Positions 33,792-42,527 of a stretch of 64,000 nt of DNA are shown one piece after another. Numbering within the stretch: the stretch's first letter is position 1; each line of letters opens with the position of its first letter. Under the pieces are notes generated by a model. That model saw only the letters and a program-made list of their open reading frames with translations. It made no database searches and was not told where the DNA came from. A program made the position numbers and the translations under genes. This DNA comes from an uncultured Muribaculaceae bacterium (GTDB lineage Bacteria; Bacteroidota; Bacteroidia; Bacteroidales; Muribaculaceae), in contig CAJUIT010000012.1 in NCBI GenBank assembly GCA_910586565.1, positions 1-64,000 on the forward strand. The letters run 5' to 3'.

Positions 33792-33890
33792 AAAAGTTCC
33801 TGTTTACCGAGGGATTAAATGAGCGTGCTCACTCAGCCCGGATTGAGGAAATGTCGTTTGTCAAAGAACGCGTTGTTTTTTAACGACGTG

Positions 33891-33921
33891 CAAAGGTAAG
33901 AGTTTTTTTTGATTTGTGCAA
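33891..33921 (-). promoter_or_regulatory. Promoter of tRNA-Ser
   Basis: TACCTTTG (complement of 33891-33898), with ATTG about 20 bp further upstream (complement of 33918-33921). The precursor would have about 95 nt of 5' leader. Confidence 0.55.
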
Positions 33922-34015
33922 TAGGGTTTGGCGCCGGAAGGCTATTTTTTTGTCGCCGATGTGAGTTTTTTCCATCTGATGAGCGGCTCAAGGGGTTAAA
34001 GCGAGAGGTGAAAGG

Positions 34016-34813
34016 TTAAAACGGAAGGCTTAGCACCACCCACAGGGGGAGGTTGTCGGTGGAGATCAAACGAATCCACAGTGTTTCGGCGGATGCCTGC
34101 GACTCATGTTCCGCAGTTTCTGCCGCTGCATGTTTCATCACTTTTGCCGACGAAAGCTCCACCTCAGTGGAATTGACGAAAAATTGAGGTTGTGGAATAT
34201 CGACCGGGGATGCGCCTTCAGCAGGGAGTGATTGTCGAGAAATTCCGTCGGAAAATATCACCGAAAACTCCCTGCCGGTGGATATGTCGATGGCTTCTAT
34301 AACACAGCCCGGGGTGAGAACAAAGGCATCGGCCGGGCGCATGTCAACCGAAAAGATTGTTCCAGGCACGGAATAGCGCAGCGCTTGCTCTCCGGCCGTA
34401 ATGCGCATTGACGCATCTTCCAACCGGGCGGCGATTTCACCGGGGGCCTCGGGGTCATCGTCAACGGGCGTATCAACCCCTATCACCTCCACGGGGCACC
34501 GCAGGCGCTTTCCGTCGGCACTGACCAACAGTTCGCCCACCCCGGCCACAAGCCCGGTGACGTGAAGTGTGAGCCCGTCGGTGGCCACCTCCACACAATC
34601 GGGAACAGAGACCACACTCACCTCGGTGGCATTCAGGATGCGACAGCTTATAGTCTCACCCGTGCGCACCGACAGGCGGGTCACTGAAAATGAGGGGCGG
34701 AGCTGCGCCTGCGGCTCCTCTTCGGAGCCTTTGCAACCCACGGCAGCGAGCAAAACCACGATAGTACACACCAATGCGACCAAGCGGTTAAGTGAGCAGA
34801 TGCGTAGAAACAT
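34016..34813 (-). CDS. Lipoprotein of unknown function, downstream of the endonuclease-like gene
   Basis: 265 residues with a lipoprotein signal ending LLAAVGC. Residues about 38-115 look like an Ig-like beta-sandwich (SVTRLSVRTGETISC, then VTGLVAGVGELLVSADG). The C-terminal half is unrecognised and lacks metal or catalytic motifs. It starts 5 bp after the stop of the endonuclease-I homologue, so the two are co-expressed and may act together at the cell envelope. Confidence 0.65.
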   Translation of the reverse strand: MFLRICSLNRLVALVCTIVVLLAAVGCKGSEEEPQAQLRPSFSVTRLSVRTGETISCRILNATEVSVVSVPDCVEVATDGLTLHVTGLVAGVGELLVSADGKRLRCPVEVIGVDTPVDDDPEAPGEIAARLEDASMRITAGEQALRYSVPGTIFSVDMRPADAFVLTPGCVIEAIDISTGREFSVIFSDGISRQSLPAEGASPVDIPQPQFFVNSTEVELSSAKVMKHAAAETAEHESQASAETLWIRLISTDNLPLWVVLSLPF

Positions 34814-34818
34814 AATCC

Positions 34819-35886
34819 TTATTTTATGATTTCAATGAGAAGTTTTCCAACCTTGTCACCCTTTCGGTAGCAAAGTTCATGCATCCCCGTTCCCAACACC
34901 GACGGCAGCAGATAATCCCCCTCAACAGCCTTGCCGTCGACGCTCCACTCGGCATCGGATGGCACGAATGGCGATGACAAGTTGATGCGCGAATCGGAAA
35001 GCCGATAGGATGCCCGCAAGGGGGAGGTGTCAGTTTCAGAGTCGCCTCCGGTTTCGGCCGACGGGTCGAAACCACTCCCCTTTTCCGAGCCCCACAAAAA
35101 CTCTACGAGCGCCGGTGTATCGACAAACGGATTGCGGTTGCCCTGCACCGTCTCAATCAAATCGTTGCGTCGCAACTCGCGTTCATCAACAGCATCGGCT
35201 CGATGCCACACAAGCAGCTGCCTCACCGCCTCATCGGATATGCCGGGATAGTAGCTCCGCTCAACGTAAGGCGCGCCGTAACCCACGGTCTGTTCCAGAC
35301 CATCGGGATAGACGGTGAGCATGTAGAACATTACCCTCGCGAAATCCCCCTCATATCCCCGCGGCGGCTGCCATGCATGGCGCACACCGTCGGCGAAAAA
35401 CCAAGTTCCCACGCTCCACGTTCCATTATCATATTCGGGAGTGTCAACCGTGCCGGGGCCATAACTGCCTTTGAGCTTCAAAACATTAAGCAATCCCGGC
35501 CAAAAATTGTAGAGGTCAACTTTCGCAGCCTCATAGCCCGGAGCAACCGATTTCCACCACACATTGGGGAGAAGCGGCACCAACGTGGCAGCCGCCGGAG
35601 GGAGGTCGGGCGACACGGGAAACTCCAGACTCTCGTTGCCGAAACGGTTGAGATAGCCTGTATTTGACTCATTGGCATCGGATTTGCGCAGCAGACTCCA
35701 CACCCCGTTTTCGCCAAGCATAACGGTGTGATAAGTCTGCGGGGTCGACGCGGAGGCCACGGCACGTTTCAATTCCTCCCCCTCCAATCCGGCCCACGCC
35801 GAACTGCGGGGAGCCACCGCTTTCATCGGTAATGCCACCAACAGGACCGAGGACAACCCGATTCCAAATTTTCTTAAGCTACTCAC
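34819..35886 (-). CDS. Endonuclease I (EndA/NucM) family protein without catalytic histidines
   Basis: 355 residues with a GTG start and signal peptide (FGIGLSSVLLVALPMKA). The C-terminal signature of Bacteroidetes endonuclease I is clear: GDFARVMFYML (180-190), LLVWHRADAVDERE (about 224-237) and VQGNRNPFVDTP (247-258). The expected EHxxP of the His-Me finger is replaced near LLPNVWWKS (105-113). The DLHHLxP motif reads DLYNFWP (124-130), so the histidines are gone. The protein is probably not a nuclease any more, or uses another mechanism. Residues 270-355 include an Ig-like tail. Confidence 0.72.
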   Translation of the reverse strand: MSSLRKFGIGLSSVLLVALPMKAVAPRSSAWAGLEGEELKRAVASASTPQTYHTVMLGENGVWSLLRKSDANESNTGYLNRFGNESLEFPVSPDLPPAAATLVPLLPNVWWKSVAPGYEAAKVDLYNFWPGLLNVLKLKGSYGPGTVDTPEYDNGTWSVGTWFFADGVRHAWQPPRGYEGDFARVMFYMLTVYPDGLEQTVGYGAPYVERSYYPGISDEAVRQLLVWHRADAVDERELRRNDLIETVQGNRNPFVDTPALVEFLWGSEKGSGFDPSAETGGDSETDTSPLRASYRLSDSRINLSSPFVPSDAEWSVDGKAVEGDYLLPSVLGTGMHELCYRKGDKVGKLLIEIIK

Positions 35887-35903
35887 CTTAGAAGTTATTT
35901 AAA

Positions 35904-35947
35904 ACAAAAGGTTGCGCTGAAATAACTTCAGGCAACCTTTTGTGGGT
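35904..35947 (-). terminator. Terminator after pfp
   Basis: ACAAAAGGTTGC (35904-35915) pairs perfectly with GCAACCTTTTGT (35932-35943), with an inner CTGAA/TTCAG stem. Run-out on the minus strand is TTTTGTTTTAAA. Confidence 0.8.
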
Positions 35948-35975
35948 TTATACTACAAAGTTATGAAAATCGGGA

Positions 35976-37625
35976 TTACTTGCCCTGATGCTCATATTTG
36001 AGTGTGAGAGTGGGTTGGTCGCAAACCTCTGCCGGACCAAAATACTGGATGGGGCCGGGATAGATGTAGCAGGTGTTGAGAGCCCATTCATCACGCTTTG
36101 AAGCGAATTTCAGGAAGGGTGCACCATCGAGACGCACGAGAGCTTTTTGGATAACAGGCTTCATCTTGCCGTGGCGACGTTCCATGTTCATCATCATAGT
36201 GATGGGGATACCGCCGGCAACCCACTGCACCGAAGGTTTGGTGAGGTTGCGCACCGACGACATGTAGCCGGTCACGCCGCAACGGATGAGGCAAGCGGCA
36301 TTGAAACCAAGTGCGTAGCAGTAGTCGGCATCGAAGTTGGAGGGGTCGGCGCAACGGCCTTCGTAACCGAAGAAGTGGTGAAGAGCCGAGAATTTGCCGT
36401 TATATTTGCCTTCAGCCTTCCACTGAGCGAGACGCTTGCCAACCATTTCGGAGAGGAGCTTATCGGTTTCGATGAGCGACACCTGAACGTTGCCGTGGGG
36501 GTCGCGGTCGAGGCTGAGCTGACGTGCAACACCTTCGGGAAGCGATGCGTAGACAGCGGCGTTTTCAGCCGAAAGGTGATCGATGATATATTTGCGCTGG
36601 TCGGCGGGAGCAACAGCTGCAAATTCCTCGCCGTTCTTTGCCAGAAGGTCGTTGAGCTCGGCGATGAGACGCTTCATTGCGGGGATGAACTCGATGAGAC
36701 CTTCGGGGATGAGCACGGTGCCGAAGTTCATGCCCTTGTTGGCACGCTCGGCAACAATGCCTGCGATGTAGTCGACAACCTGGTCGAGTGTCATATCTTT
36801 CTCCTCAACTTCCTCGGAGATGATGCACACGTTGGGCTGGCACTGAAGCGCGCACTCCAGAGCGATGTGGCTTGCCGAGCGACCCATCAGTTTGATGAAG
36901 TGATAGTATTTCTTTGCCGAGTTGCAGTCGCGCTGAATGTTGCCGATAACTTCGGAGTAGACTTTGGTTGCGGTGTCGAAACCGAAGGAGGTTTCAATCA
37001 CATCGTTCTTGAGGTCACCGTCGATGGTTTTGGGGCAACCGATAACCTGAACGCCTGCGTCGATGCTCTTGTAGTATTCGGCGAGCACTGCGGCGTTGGT
37101 GTTGGAGTCGTCACCGCCGATAATAACGAGAGCCTTAATGTCGAGTTCCTTGAGGATTTCCAGACCCTTGTCGAACTGCTCCTTGGTTTCGAGTTTTGTG
37201 CGGCCTGAGCCGATGATGTCGAAACCGCCGGTGTTGCGGAATTCGTCGATAATCTGCGAGGTGAGCTCAACATAGTTGTGGTCAACGAAACCGCCGGGGC
37301 CCATGAGGAAACCGTAGAGACGGCTGTCGCGGTGCACCTTCTTGATGCCGTCGAACAGACCGCAGATTACGTTGTGACCGCCGGGAGCCTGACCGCCCGA
37401 CAGAATCACACCCACGTTCATGGGTTTGGAGGGGGTGGGAGTTGAGTTCTTTTCAAACTTCAGTTCGGGAAGACCATAAGTATTGGGAAAAAGCTGTTTG
37501 ATATCTTCCTGATCGGCAACCGACTGAGTTGCATGACCTTCAACAGCTTTCACTGCACCGGTAAGCACGATGGGCAACTTGGGCTGATAAGTTGCGCGGG
37601 CTTTTTGCAGAGCACTCTTTTTCAT
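35976..37625 (-). CDS. pfp: Diphosphate--fructose-6-phosphate 1-phosphotransferase
   Basis: PPi-dependent phosphofructokinase, the reversible glycolytic step that spends pyrophosphate instead of ATP. The 549-residue length is that of the long plant/Bacteroidetes group. Motifs are GVILSGGQAPGGHN (about 72-85), IGGDDSNTNA with the GGDD that marks PPi use, PKTIDGDLK (catalytic aspartate), KLMGRSASH and, later, GYEGRCADPSNFD. It is expressed alone, with a possible -7 element at 37770-37777 and a strong terminator. Confidence 0.95.
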   Translation of the reverse strand: MKKSALQKARATYQPKLPIVLTGAVKAVEGHATQSVADQEDIKQLFPNTYGLPELKFEKNSTPTPSKPMNVGVILSGGQAPGGHNVICGLFDGIKKVHRDSRLYGFLMGPGGFVDHNYVELTSQIIDEFRNTGGFDIIGSGRTKLETKEQFDKGLEILKELDIKALVIIGGDDSNTNAAVLAEYYKSIDAGVQVIGCPKTIDGDLKNDVIETSFGFDTATKVYSEVIGNIQRDCNSAKKYYHFIKLMGRSASHIALECALQCQPNVCIISEEVEEKDMTLDQVVDYIAGIVAERANKGMNFGTVLIPEGLIEFIPAMKRLIAELNDLLAKNGEEFAAVAPADQRKYIIDHLSAENAAVYASLPEGVARQLSLDRDPHGNVQVSLIETDKLLSEMVGKRLAQWKAEGKYNGKFSALHHFFGYEGRCADPSNFDADYCYALGFNAACLIRCGVTGYMSSVRNLTKPSVQWVAGGIPITMMMNMERRHGKMKPVIQKALVRLDGAPFLKFASKRDEWALNTCYIYPGPIQYFGPAEVCDQPTLTLKYEHQGK

Positions 37626-37769
37626 GAATGTTAAAAACTTTATTTATTACGTTAGAAATTATAGCAAATCAAGTGCGAAACCGTTTCGGTTTCAAATCCC
37701 TCTATCTCCCTGTAACTGAATGCAACAGCCAACAGCTATGTTGCATGCCGCCTAATCTCTGCGACACTA

Positions 37770-37777
37770 CAAAGTTA
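37770..37777 (-). promoter_or_regulatory. Possible -7 element of pfp
   Basis: Reads TAACTTTG on the minus strand. I find no good -33 match. Distance to ATG 37625 is about 145 nt. Confidence 0.45.
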
Positions 37778-38002
37778 CGCATAATTCACCGTTTTTTAGT
37801 GTGAATTAATTTTAACGAAGTTTCGCATGAGATTGCCCGAACAGTGGCATCACTAATGGCAAAAGGGAATTTGCAGTATTACCGCAACGAGCCACATACC
37901 CACTCTACGCAAACAGCTAATAATAAACAAATTCGGCGCAAAGTCCGGCAATAGCAAGAGTAGAAATCGCTGAATTTAAAATAGACCTTGGCATAATATA
38001 AA

Positions 38003-38029
38003 TTGCCCGACGCTAAAAACATCGGGCAA
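38003..38029 (-). terminator. Terminator after tatD
   Basis: TTGCCCGA (38003-38010) pairs with TCGGGCAA (38022-38029); on the minus strand it is followed by TTTATATT. It lies 33 bp past the tatD stop. Confidence 0.6.
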
Positions 38030-38061
38030 CAAAATGCAAACTAATGTTAACAAGGCTTACA

Positions 38062-38844
38062 TCAGCCGAGATGATAAAGCCCGATTGCCGAGCGGGAGGT
38101 GACAGCCGCCACCTCTTCAACCGATTTTCCGAGAGTCTGCGCGATTTGCGCGGCTATAAGCGGAATAAAAGAGCTGTCGTTGAGCTTTCCGCGGAAGGGA
38201 ACCGGGGCAAGATAGGGTGAATCGGTTTCAAGCACAATGCGCTCAAGCCCGATTGCGGGGAGTGTTTCCCGCAATCCCGAATTTTTAAAAGTCACAATGC
38301 CGTTGATACCGAAGTAGAAATCGCCAACACGCCTTATACGCTCCACATCGGCCGCAGAACCGCCGAAACAATGGAATGTGCCGGCAGGAACCTCGGGAAG
38401 CCCCGACAGCACCTCGAGTGTCTGATCGAGCCCGTCGCGGCAATGGATATTAATCGGCAATCCGAACTCCAATGCCATGCGGCATTGCGCGTCAAAAGCC
38501 CGCATCTGGCGCTCTACACCATCGGCATCCTCATGCAGGTCAATGCCAATCTCCCCCACCCCTACATAGAGCGGTCGGTCGGCGCCGGTGAGTTCGGCAC
38601 GAACACGAGCCACCGCCTCCTCAGGATTATCGGTGAGCTCAGTGGGATGCAGACCTGCGAACATACGCAGGTTGTCGGGAAACTTCTTAGCCAGGGTTTT
38701 CATCGCGTCGAGCTCATCGAGCGACGTGCCGGGCAGAATCATCCACTTTATCCCTGCGGCAATAGCTTTTTTAACCACATCTTCGCCACCGTTTTCATAA
38801 ACATCGTCGCTGAGATGGGTGTGAGTATCGATAAATTCAATCAT
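38062..38844 (-). CDS. TatD-family metal-dependent deoxyribonuclease/hydrolase
   Basis: 260-residue TIM-barrel hydrolase. Metal ligands are in DTHTHLSD (about 6-13), GEIGIDLHED (E, D), INIHCRDG (H), FHCFGG (H) and LETDSPYLAPVPFRGK (D). TatD proteins are 3'-5' DNases, and some cut D-aminoacyl-tRNA. It precedes nothing in the same direction and follows the polyprenyl synthase gene by 30 bp, so both are probably one transcript. Confidence 0.92.
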   Translation of the reverse strand: MIEFIDTHTHLSDDVYENGGEDVVKKAIAAGIKWMILPGTSLDELDAMKTLAKKFPDNLRMFAGLHPTELTDNPEEAVARVRAELTGADRPLYVGVGEIGIDLHEDADGVERQMRAFDAQCRMALEFGLPINIHCRDGLDQTLEVLSGLPEVPAGTFHCFGGSAADVERIRRVGDFYFGINGIVTFKNSGLRETLPAIGLERIVLETDSPYLAPVPFRGKLNDSSFIPLIAAQIAQTLGKSVEEVAAVTSRSAIGLYHLG

Positions 38845-38874
38845 CCGATTTTCAACAAATCAACCGTTGTTATT

Positions 38875-39834
38875 TCAATGGCTTCGCGAAACCGATTTTC
38901 CGGCGAGCGAAGTGAAGAACGCGCGGGCTTCGGCAGGAATCCCGGCCTCCGACAAAGCATTGATAGCCATGTCGGTGTAGCGCGTAATCAGCTCATGCGA
39001 GCGGGCAGGAAGGTCGAGCGAGTCGTATACCTCCTTTATCTCCTTCACCTTCAGATAATCGGTGAGCTTCCTGTCGAGGATTTTCTCCATCCGCTCGCGC
39101 GCCTCGGCCATAGCGTTAATCCACAGCCATGTTTTCTTTTCATTTATAATGTCGCCCCCGATTTCCTTTCCGAAAAGCGCCGGGTCGCCATAGGTGTCGA
39201 GATAATCATCCTGCAACTGGAATGCCAGCCCAAGCAATTCGCCGTAGCGATACATGGCATCGGCCGATTTCTCATCGGCACCGGCAAGCATGGCGCCAAT
39301 GCGGCATGCACATGCCAACAACACCGATGTTTTAAGGCGAATCATCTCAAGGTATTCATCAACCGTCACATCATCGCGGTGCTCGAAATCCATGTCGTAT
39401 TGCTGACCCATGTAGATTTCCATCGCGGTTTTGTTGAACATCGCCATCACATCGGGCATCAGCGACTTATCGCAGTCGGCCATGAATTGGGTGGCCATCG
39501 TGAGCATTGCATCACCCGAAAGGATTGCCGTGGAGCTGTTCCAGCGACGGTGCACAGTGGGGCGCCCGCGCCTCACATCGGCGTTATCCATCACATCATC
39601 GTGCAGCAAAGTGAAATTGTGGAACATCTCAATCCCCACAGCCTGCGGCAACGCCACTTCGGGGTTGCAGCCGAAAGCCTCGGCCGAGGCGAGCAACAGA
39701 ACCGGGCGCAACCGCTTGCCGCCACCTTCGAGCGTGTAGCGGATGGGGGCAAACAAACCGGCCGGTTTGGCGGGATAGACAATGTCGGATATGCCGCGTT
39801 CGATAATCTCGGCAAAATAATCGGTTGTGAACAT
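38875..39834 (-). CDS. Polyprenyl diphosphate synthase
   Basis: From ATG 39834 the protein has 319 residues; a longer open frame reads through the promoter region. It is a trans-isoprenyl synthase that adds IPP units to build the side chain of menaquinone or C20-C40 prenyl diphosphates. GGGKRLRP is the IPP-binding motif. The first aspartate-rich motif is LLHDDVMDNAD and the second FQLQDDYLDTYGD. Small residues before the first motif do not allow me to state product length. Divergent from DUF4250. Confidence 0.9.
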   Translation of the reverse strand: MFTTDYFAEIIERGISDIVYPAKPAGLFAPIRYTLEGGGKRLRPVLLLASAEAFGCNPEVALPQAVGIEMFHNFTLLHDDVMDNADVRRGRPTVHRRWNSSTAILSGDAMLTMATQFMADCDKSLMPDVMAMFNKTAMEIYMGQQYDMDFEHRDDVTVDEYLEMIRLKTSVLLACACRIGAMLAGADEKSADAMYRYGELLGLAFQLQDDYLDTYGDPALFGKEIGGDIINEKKTWLWINAMAEARERMEKILDRKLTDYLKVKEIKEVYDSLDLPARSHELITRYTDMAINALSEAGIPAEARAFFTSLAGKSVSRSH

Positions 39835-39917
39835 AAGGGAAAAATAATTTGAATCATCGCAGAGGAGTGGAAACGCCAACTTCACCGGGCGCATCGCGAG
39901 TCCTCTTAAATTCACAA

Positions 39918-39925
39918 CAAAGGTA
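39918..39925 (-). promoter_or_regulatory. Promoter -7 element of the polyprenyl synthase gene
   Basis: Reads TACCTTTG on the minus strand, about 83 nt before ATG 39834. A divergent plus-strand -7 element lies 22 bp away. Confidence 0.55.
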
Positions 39926-39947
39926 CGAATATTTGGCAATAAAGCGC

Positions 39948-39955
39948 TAAATTTG
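39948..39955 (+). promoter_or_regulatory. Promoter -7 element of the DUF4250-uvrD-nspC run
   Basis: TAAATTTG, 25 nt before ATG 39981. With the minus-strand element it forms a compact divergent promoter. Confidence 0.55.
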
Positions 39956-39980
39956 TAATCTAAAACATAATCGCACCATA

Positions 39981-40166
39981 ATGACATTCGATACACTTCC
40001 CAACGATCCTATCATACTGCTAAGTTTCATCAACACAAAGCTGCGCGACGATTACCCGTCGCTGGCAGCCCTGTGCGACGACCTCAACGTCAACGCCGAC
40101 GAAATCAAAGCAAAGCTGGCAAGCGTGGGCTACATCTACGACGCCAACCTCAACAAATTCATCTGA
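39981..40166 (+). CDS. DUF4250 domain protein (61 aa)
   Basis: The short protein TFDTLPNDPIILLSFINTKL, then LAALCDDLNVN and VGYIYDANLNKF, fits DUF4250, a family of about 60 residues found in Bacteroidetes and Firmicutes with an HTH-like helix pattern. Function is unknown. It is the first gene of a run and ends 9 bp before the helicase start. Confidence 0.85.
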   Translation: MTFDTLPNDPIILLSFINTKLRDDYPSLAALCDDLNVNADEIKAKLASVGYIYDANLNKFI

Positions 40167-40175
40167 CCACGGTTG

Positions 40176-42527
40176 ATGGAAAACTATCTTTCACAACTCA
40201 ACAGGCAGCAGCGCGAGGCTGTTGAATATCTCGGCGGGCCACAGCTTGTAATCGCAGGAGCCGGTTCGGGCAAAACCCGCGTGCTCACCTACAAGATTGT
40301 GCACCTCCTTGCCCACGGCTACGAGCCCTACCGCATAATGGCCCTGACGTTCACCAACAAGGCCGCCCGCGAAATGCGCGAGCGCATTCAGGCACTTGTG
40401 GGAGCCGGCATCGCCAACAAACTCTGGATGGGCACATTCCACTCCATATTCGCCCGCATCCTCCGCAACAATGCCGAGCGCATCGGCTTCAAGCCATCAT
40501 TTACAATCTACGACTCGGCCGACTCGAAAGCCTTGATAAAAACAATCATCAAGGATTTGGAGCTTGACGATAAAATCTACAAACCGTCGGCCGTGCAGAG
40601 CGCCATCTCAATGGCCAAGAACGCATTGATAAGCCCTCAGCGCTACGCCGCCGACAAAGACCTCATGGAGGCCGACAAGCGCTCGCGCCGCCCGATGATT
40701 CACGAAATCTACCGCATCTACCGCCACCGCTGCTTCGTGGCGGGAGCGATGGATTTCGACGATTTGCTCTACTATACCAACGTGTTGCTGCGCGACAACC
40801 CCGACATCCGTCACCACTATCAGGAATTTTTCCGCTATGTGCTTGTCGACGAGTATCAGGACACCAATTTCGCCCAGCACTGCATCGTGTCGGAACTCTG
40901 CCGCGACAGCAACAGCCTCACGATGGTGGGCGACGATGCCCAGAGCATCTACTCTTTCCGCGGAGCAAACATCAAGAACATCCTCAACCTCAAGAAGGCC
41001 TACCCCACCCTCGGCATCTTCAAGCTTGAGCAGAACTACCGTTCCACCCGCAACATCGTAGATGCCGCCAACTCGCTGATAGAGAAAAACCGTGAGCAGA
41101 TTCGCAAACAGGTGTTCTCCGAAAACGACGCCGGGTCGAAAATCGAAGTCATAAACTGCTCAACCGACTATGAGGAGGCATTCCTCGTCGCCAACCGCAT
41201 CGCCCAGCTCCACCGGCAAACCCACGACAGCCTTGATGAATTTGCCGTGCTCTACCGCACCAACGCCCAGAGCCGCCGTCTGGAGGAATCGCTGAGAAAA
41301 CGCAACATCTCCTATCGCATCTACGGCGGTCTGTCGTTCTACCAACGCAAGGAGGTGAAGGATGCCATCGCCTACTTCCGCCTCTCGGTCAACCCCGACG
41401 ATGACGAAGCGCTGCGCCGCGTGATAAACTACCCGGCCCGCGGAATCGGCGAAACAACCGTTGCCAAGCTCACCCGCTGCGCAATGGAGCACCGCGTGAG
41501 CATCTGGGCGGTGCTCAACGACCCGGTAGCCTACGAGCTCGCCGTGAATGCCGGAACGCTGAAAAAGCTCGATGCATTCCGCACCCTCATTCAGGGCTTT
41601 ATCGACATGAACACCGGCGGTGCCGATGCCTACACCCTCGCCACAGCCGTGATAGCCCGCACCCGCCTGCTGTCATCGCTCATCACCGACAACACCCCCG
41701 AAAGCATTTCAAAGCAGGAGAACCTTCAGGAAATCCTCAGCAACGTGAAAGATTTTGTGGATGAGAAAACCGAAACGGGTGAGGGCGATTCGGCCCGCAT
41801 GGAGGAATTCCTTGCCCAGGTTGCGCTCGCAACCGACCAGGATGAGAAAGACACCTCCGAACAGCGCGTCACGCTCATGACCGTTCACGCCGCCAAGGGT
41901 TTGGAATTCAACAACGTGATTGTTGTGGGTGTGGAGGAGGAGCTGTTCCCGTCGGCAATGGCTTCGGGCTCAACGAGCGAGATTGAGGAGGAGCGCCGCC
42001 TGCTCTATGTAGCCATAACCCGCGCCAAGCGGTTTTGCATGCTTGCCTATGCCTCGTCGCGCTTCAAAAACGGACAGACCCATCTCTGCCAGCCGTCGCG
42101 CTTTCTCCACGACATCGATCCGCGCTACATCAAGCTGATGCAGGGCACCGAGCTGGGAGCGGAACCATCGGGGAGCAACCCCTACGAGCGCTACCGTTCG
42201 TCGTTCCACTCGGCTCCCGTTGCCTCGCGGAGTCAGCAGCAGTCACCGCAAATCAACCGCCCGTCGGGCATATGGCGTCCGTTGTCGGTTTCCCCCGCTC
42301 CGGGCACAAGCGCCGCTCCGGCCAATCCGGGAGCCGGCTCGGGAGAATTCCGCCTGCACACCGTTGACGAGGTGGCCGAAGGGTTGGAAATCATGCACGA
42401 ACGCTTTGGCCGCGGAACAATCAAAGAGGTCGACACCGACCCCACAGGCGCCCGCATCGTGGTGCTTTTCTCAAATGTGGAGCAACGCAAACTAATGCTC
42501 AAATATGCCAAATTCCGGATTCTATGA
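40176..42527 (+). CDS. UvrD/PcrA-type superfamily 1 DNA helicase
   Basis: 783 residues from ATG 40176 (a TTG one codon upstream is also open). 3'-5' SF1A helicase for repair and replication restart. The Q-motif LNRQQREAV, Walker A GAGSGKT, TFTNKAAREM (Ia), DEYQD (Walker B), GDDAQSIYSFRGA (III), EQNYRST (IV), VTLMTVHAAKGLEF (V) and RRLLYVAITRAK (VI) all follow in order. The C-terminus has a Tudor-like tail (GRGTIKEVDTDPTGARIVV) used by PcrA/UvrD to bind RNA polymerase. Its stop overlaps nspC by 4 bp. Confidence 0.95.
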   Translation: MENYLSQLNRQQREAVEYLGGPQLVIAGAGSGKTRVLTYKIVHLLAHGYEPYRIMALTFTNKAAREMRERIQALVGAGIANKLWMGTFHSIFARILRNNAERIGFKPSFTIYDSADSKALIKTIIKDLELDDKIYKPSAVQSAISMAKNALISPQRYAADKDLMEADKRSRRPMIHEIYRIYRHRCFVAGAMDFDDLLYYTNVLLRDNPDIRHHYQEFFRYVLVDEYQDTNFAQHCIVSELCRDSNSLTMVGDDAQSIYSFRGANIKNILNLKKAYPTLGIFKLEQNYRSTRNIVDAANSLIEKNREQIRKQVFSENDAGSKIEVINCSTDYEEAFLVANRIAQLHRQTHDSLDEFAVLYRTNAQSRRLEESLRKRNISYRIYGGLSFYQRKEVKDAIAYFRLSVNPDDDEALRRVINYPARGIGETTVAKLTRCAMEHRVSIWAVLNDPVAYELAVNAGTLKKLDAFRTLIQGFIDMNTGGADAYTLATAVIARTRLLSSLITDNTPESISKQENLQEILSNVKDFVDEKTETGEGDSARMEEFLAQVALATDQDEKDTSEQRVTLMTVHAAKGLEFNNVIVVGVEEELFPSAMASGSTSEIEEERRLLYVAITRAKRFCMLAYASSRFKNGQTHLCQPSRFLHDIDPRYIKLMQGTELGAEPSGSNPYERYRSSFHSAPVASRSQQQSPQINRPSGIWRPLSVSPAPGTSAAPANPGAGSGEFRLHTVDEVAEGLEIMHERFGRGTIKEVDTDPTGARIVVLFSNVEQRKLMLKYAKFRIL

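Larger units (their letters stand above)
37626..38061. other. 436-bp intergenic region upstream of pfp
   Basis: No reading frame is convincing. The minus strand has TAACTTTG (complement of 37770-37777), which would give pfp a leader of about 140 nt containing the palindromic GAAACCGAAACGGTTTC (near 37676-37692). A hairpin at 38003-38029 belongs to the tatD end. The rest is AT-rich with no further structure recognised. Confidence 0.45.

Noticed and set aside
36147..37208. 353-codon plus-strand frame opposite pfp
   Set aside because: pfp has all catalytic motifs on the minus strand; this frame has none.
38371..39852. 493-codon plus-strand frame
   Set aside because: Antisense to tatD and the polyprenyl synthase genes, whose motifs are intact; rich in H, R and C as expected of a shadow.
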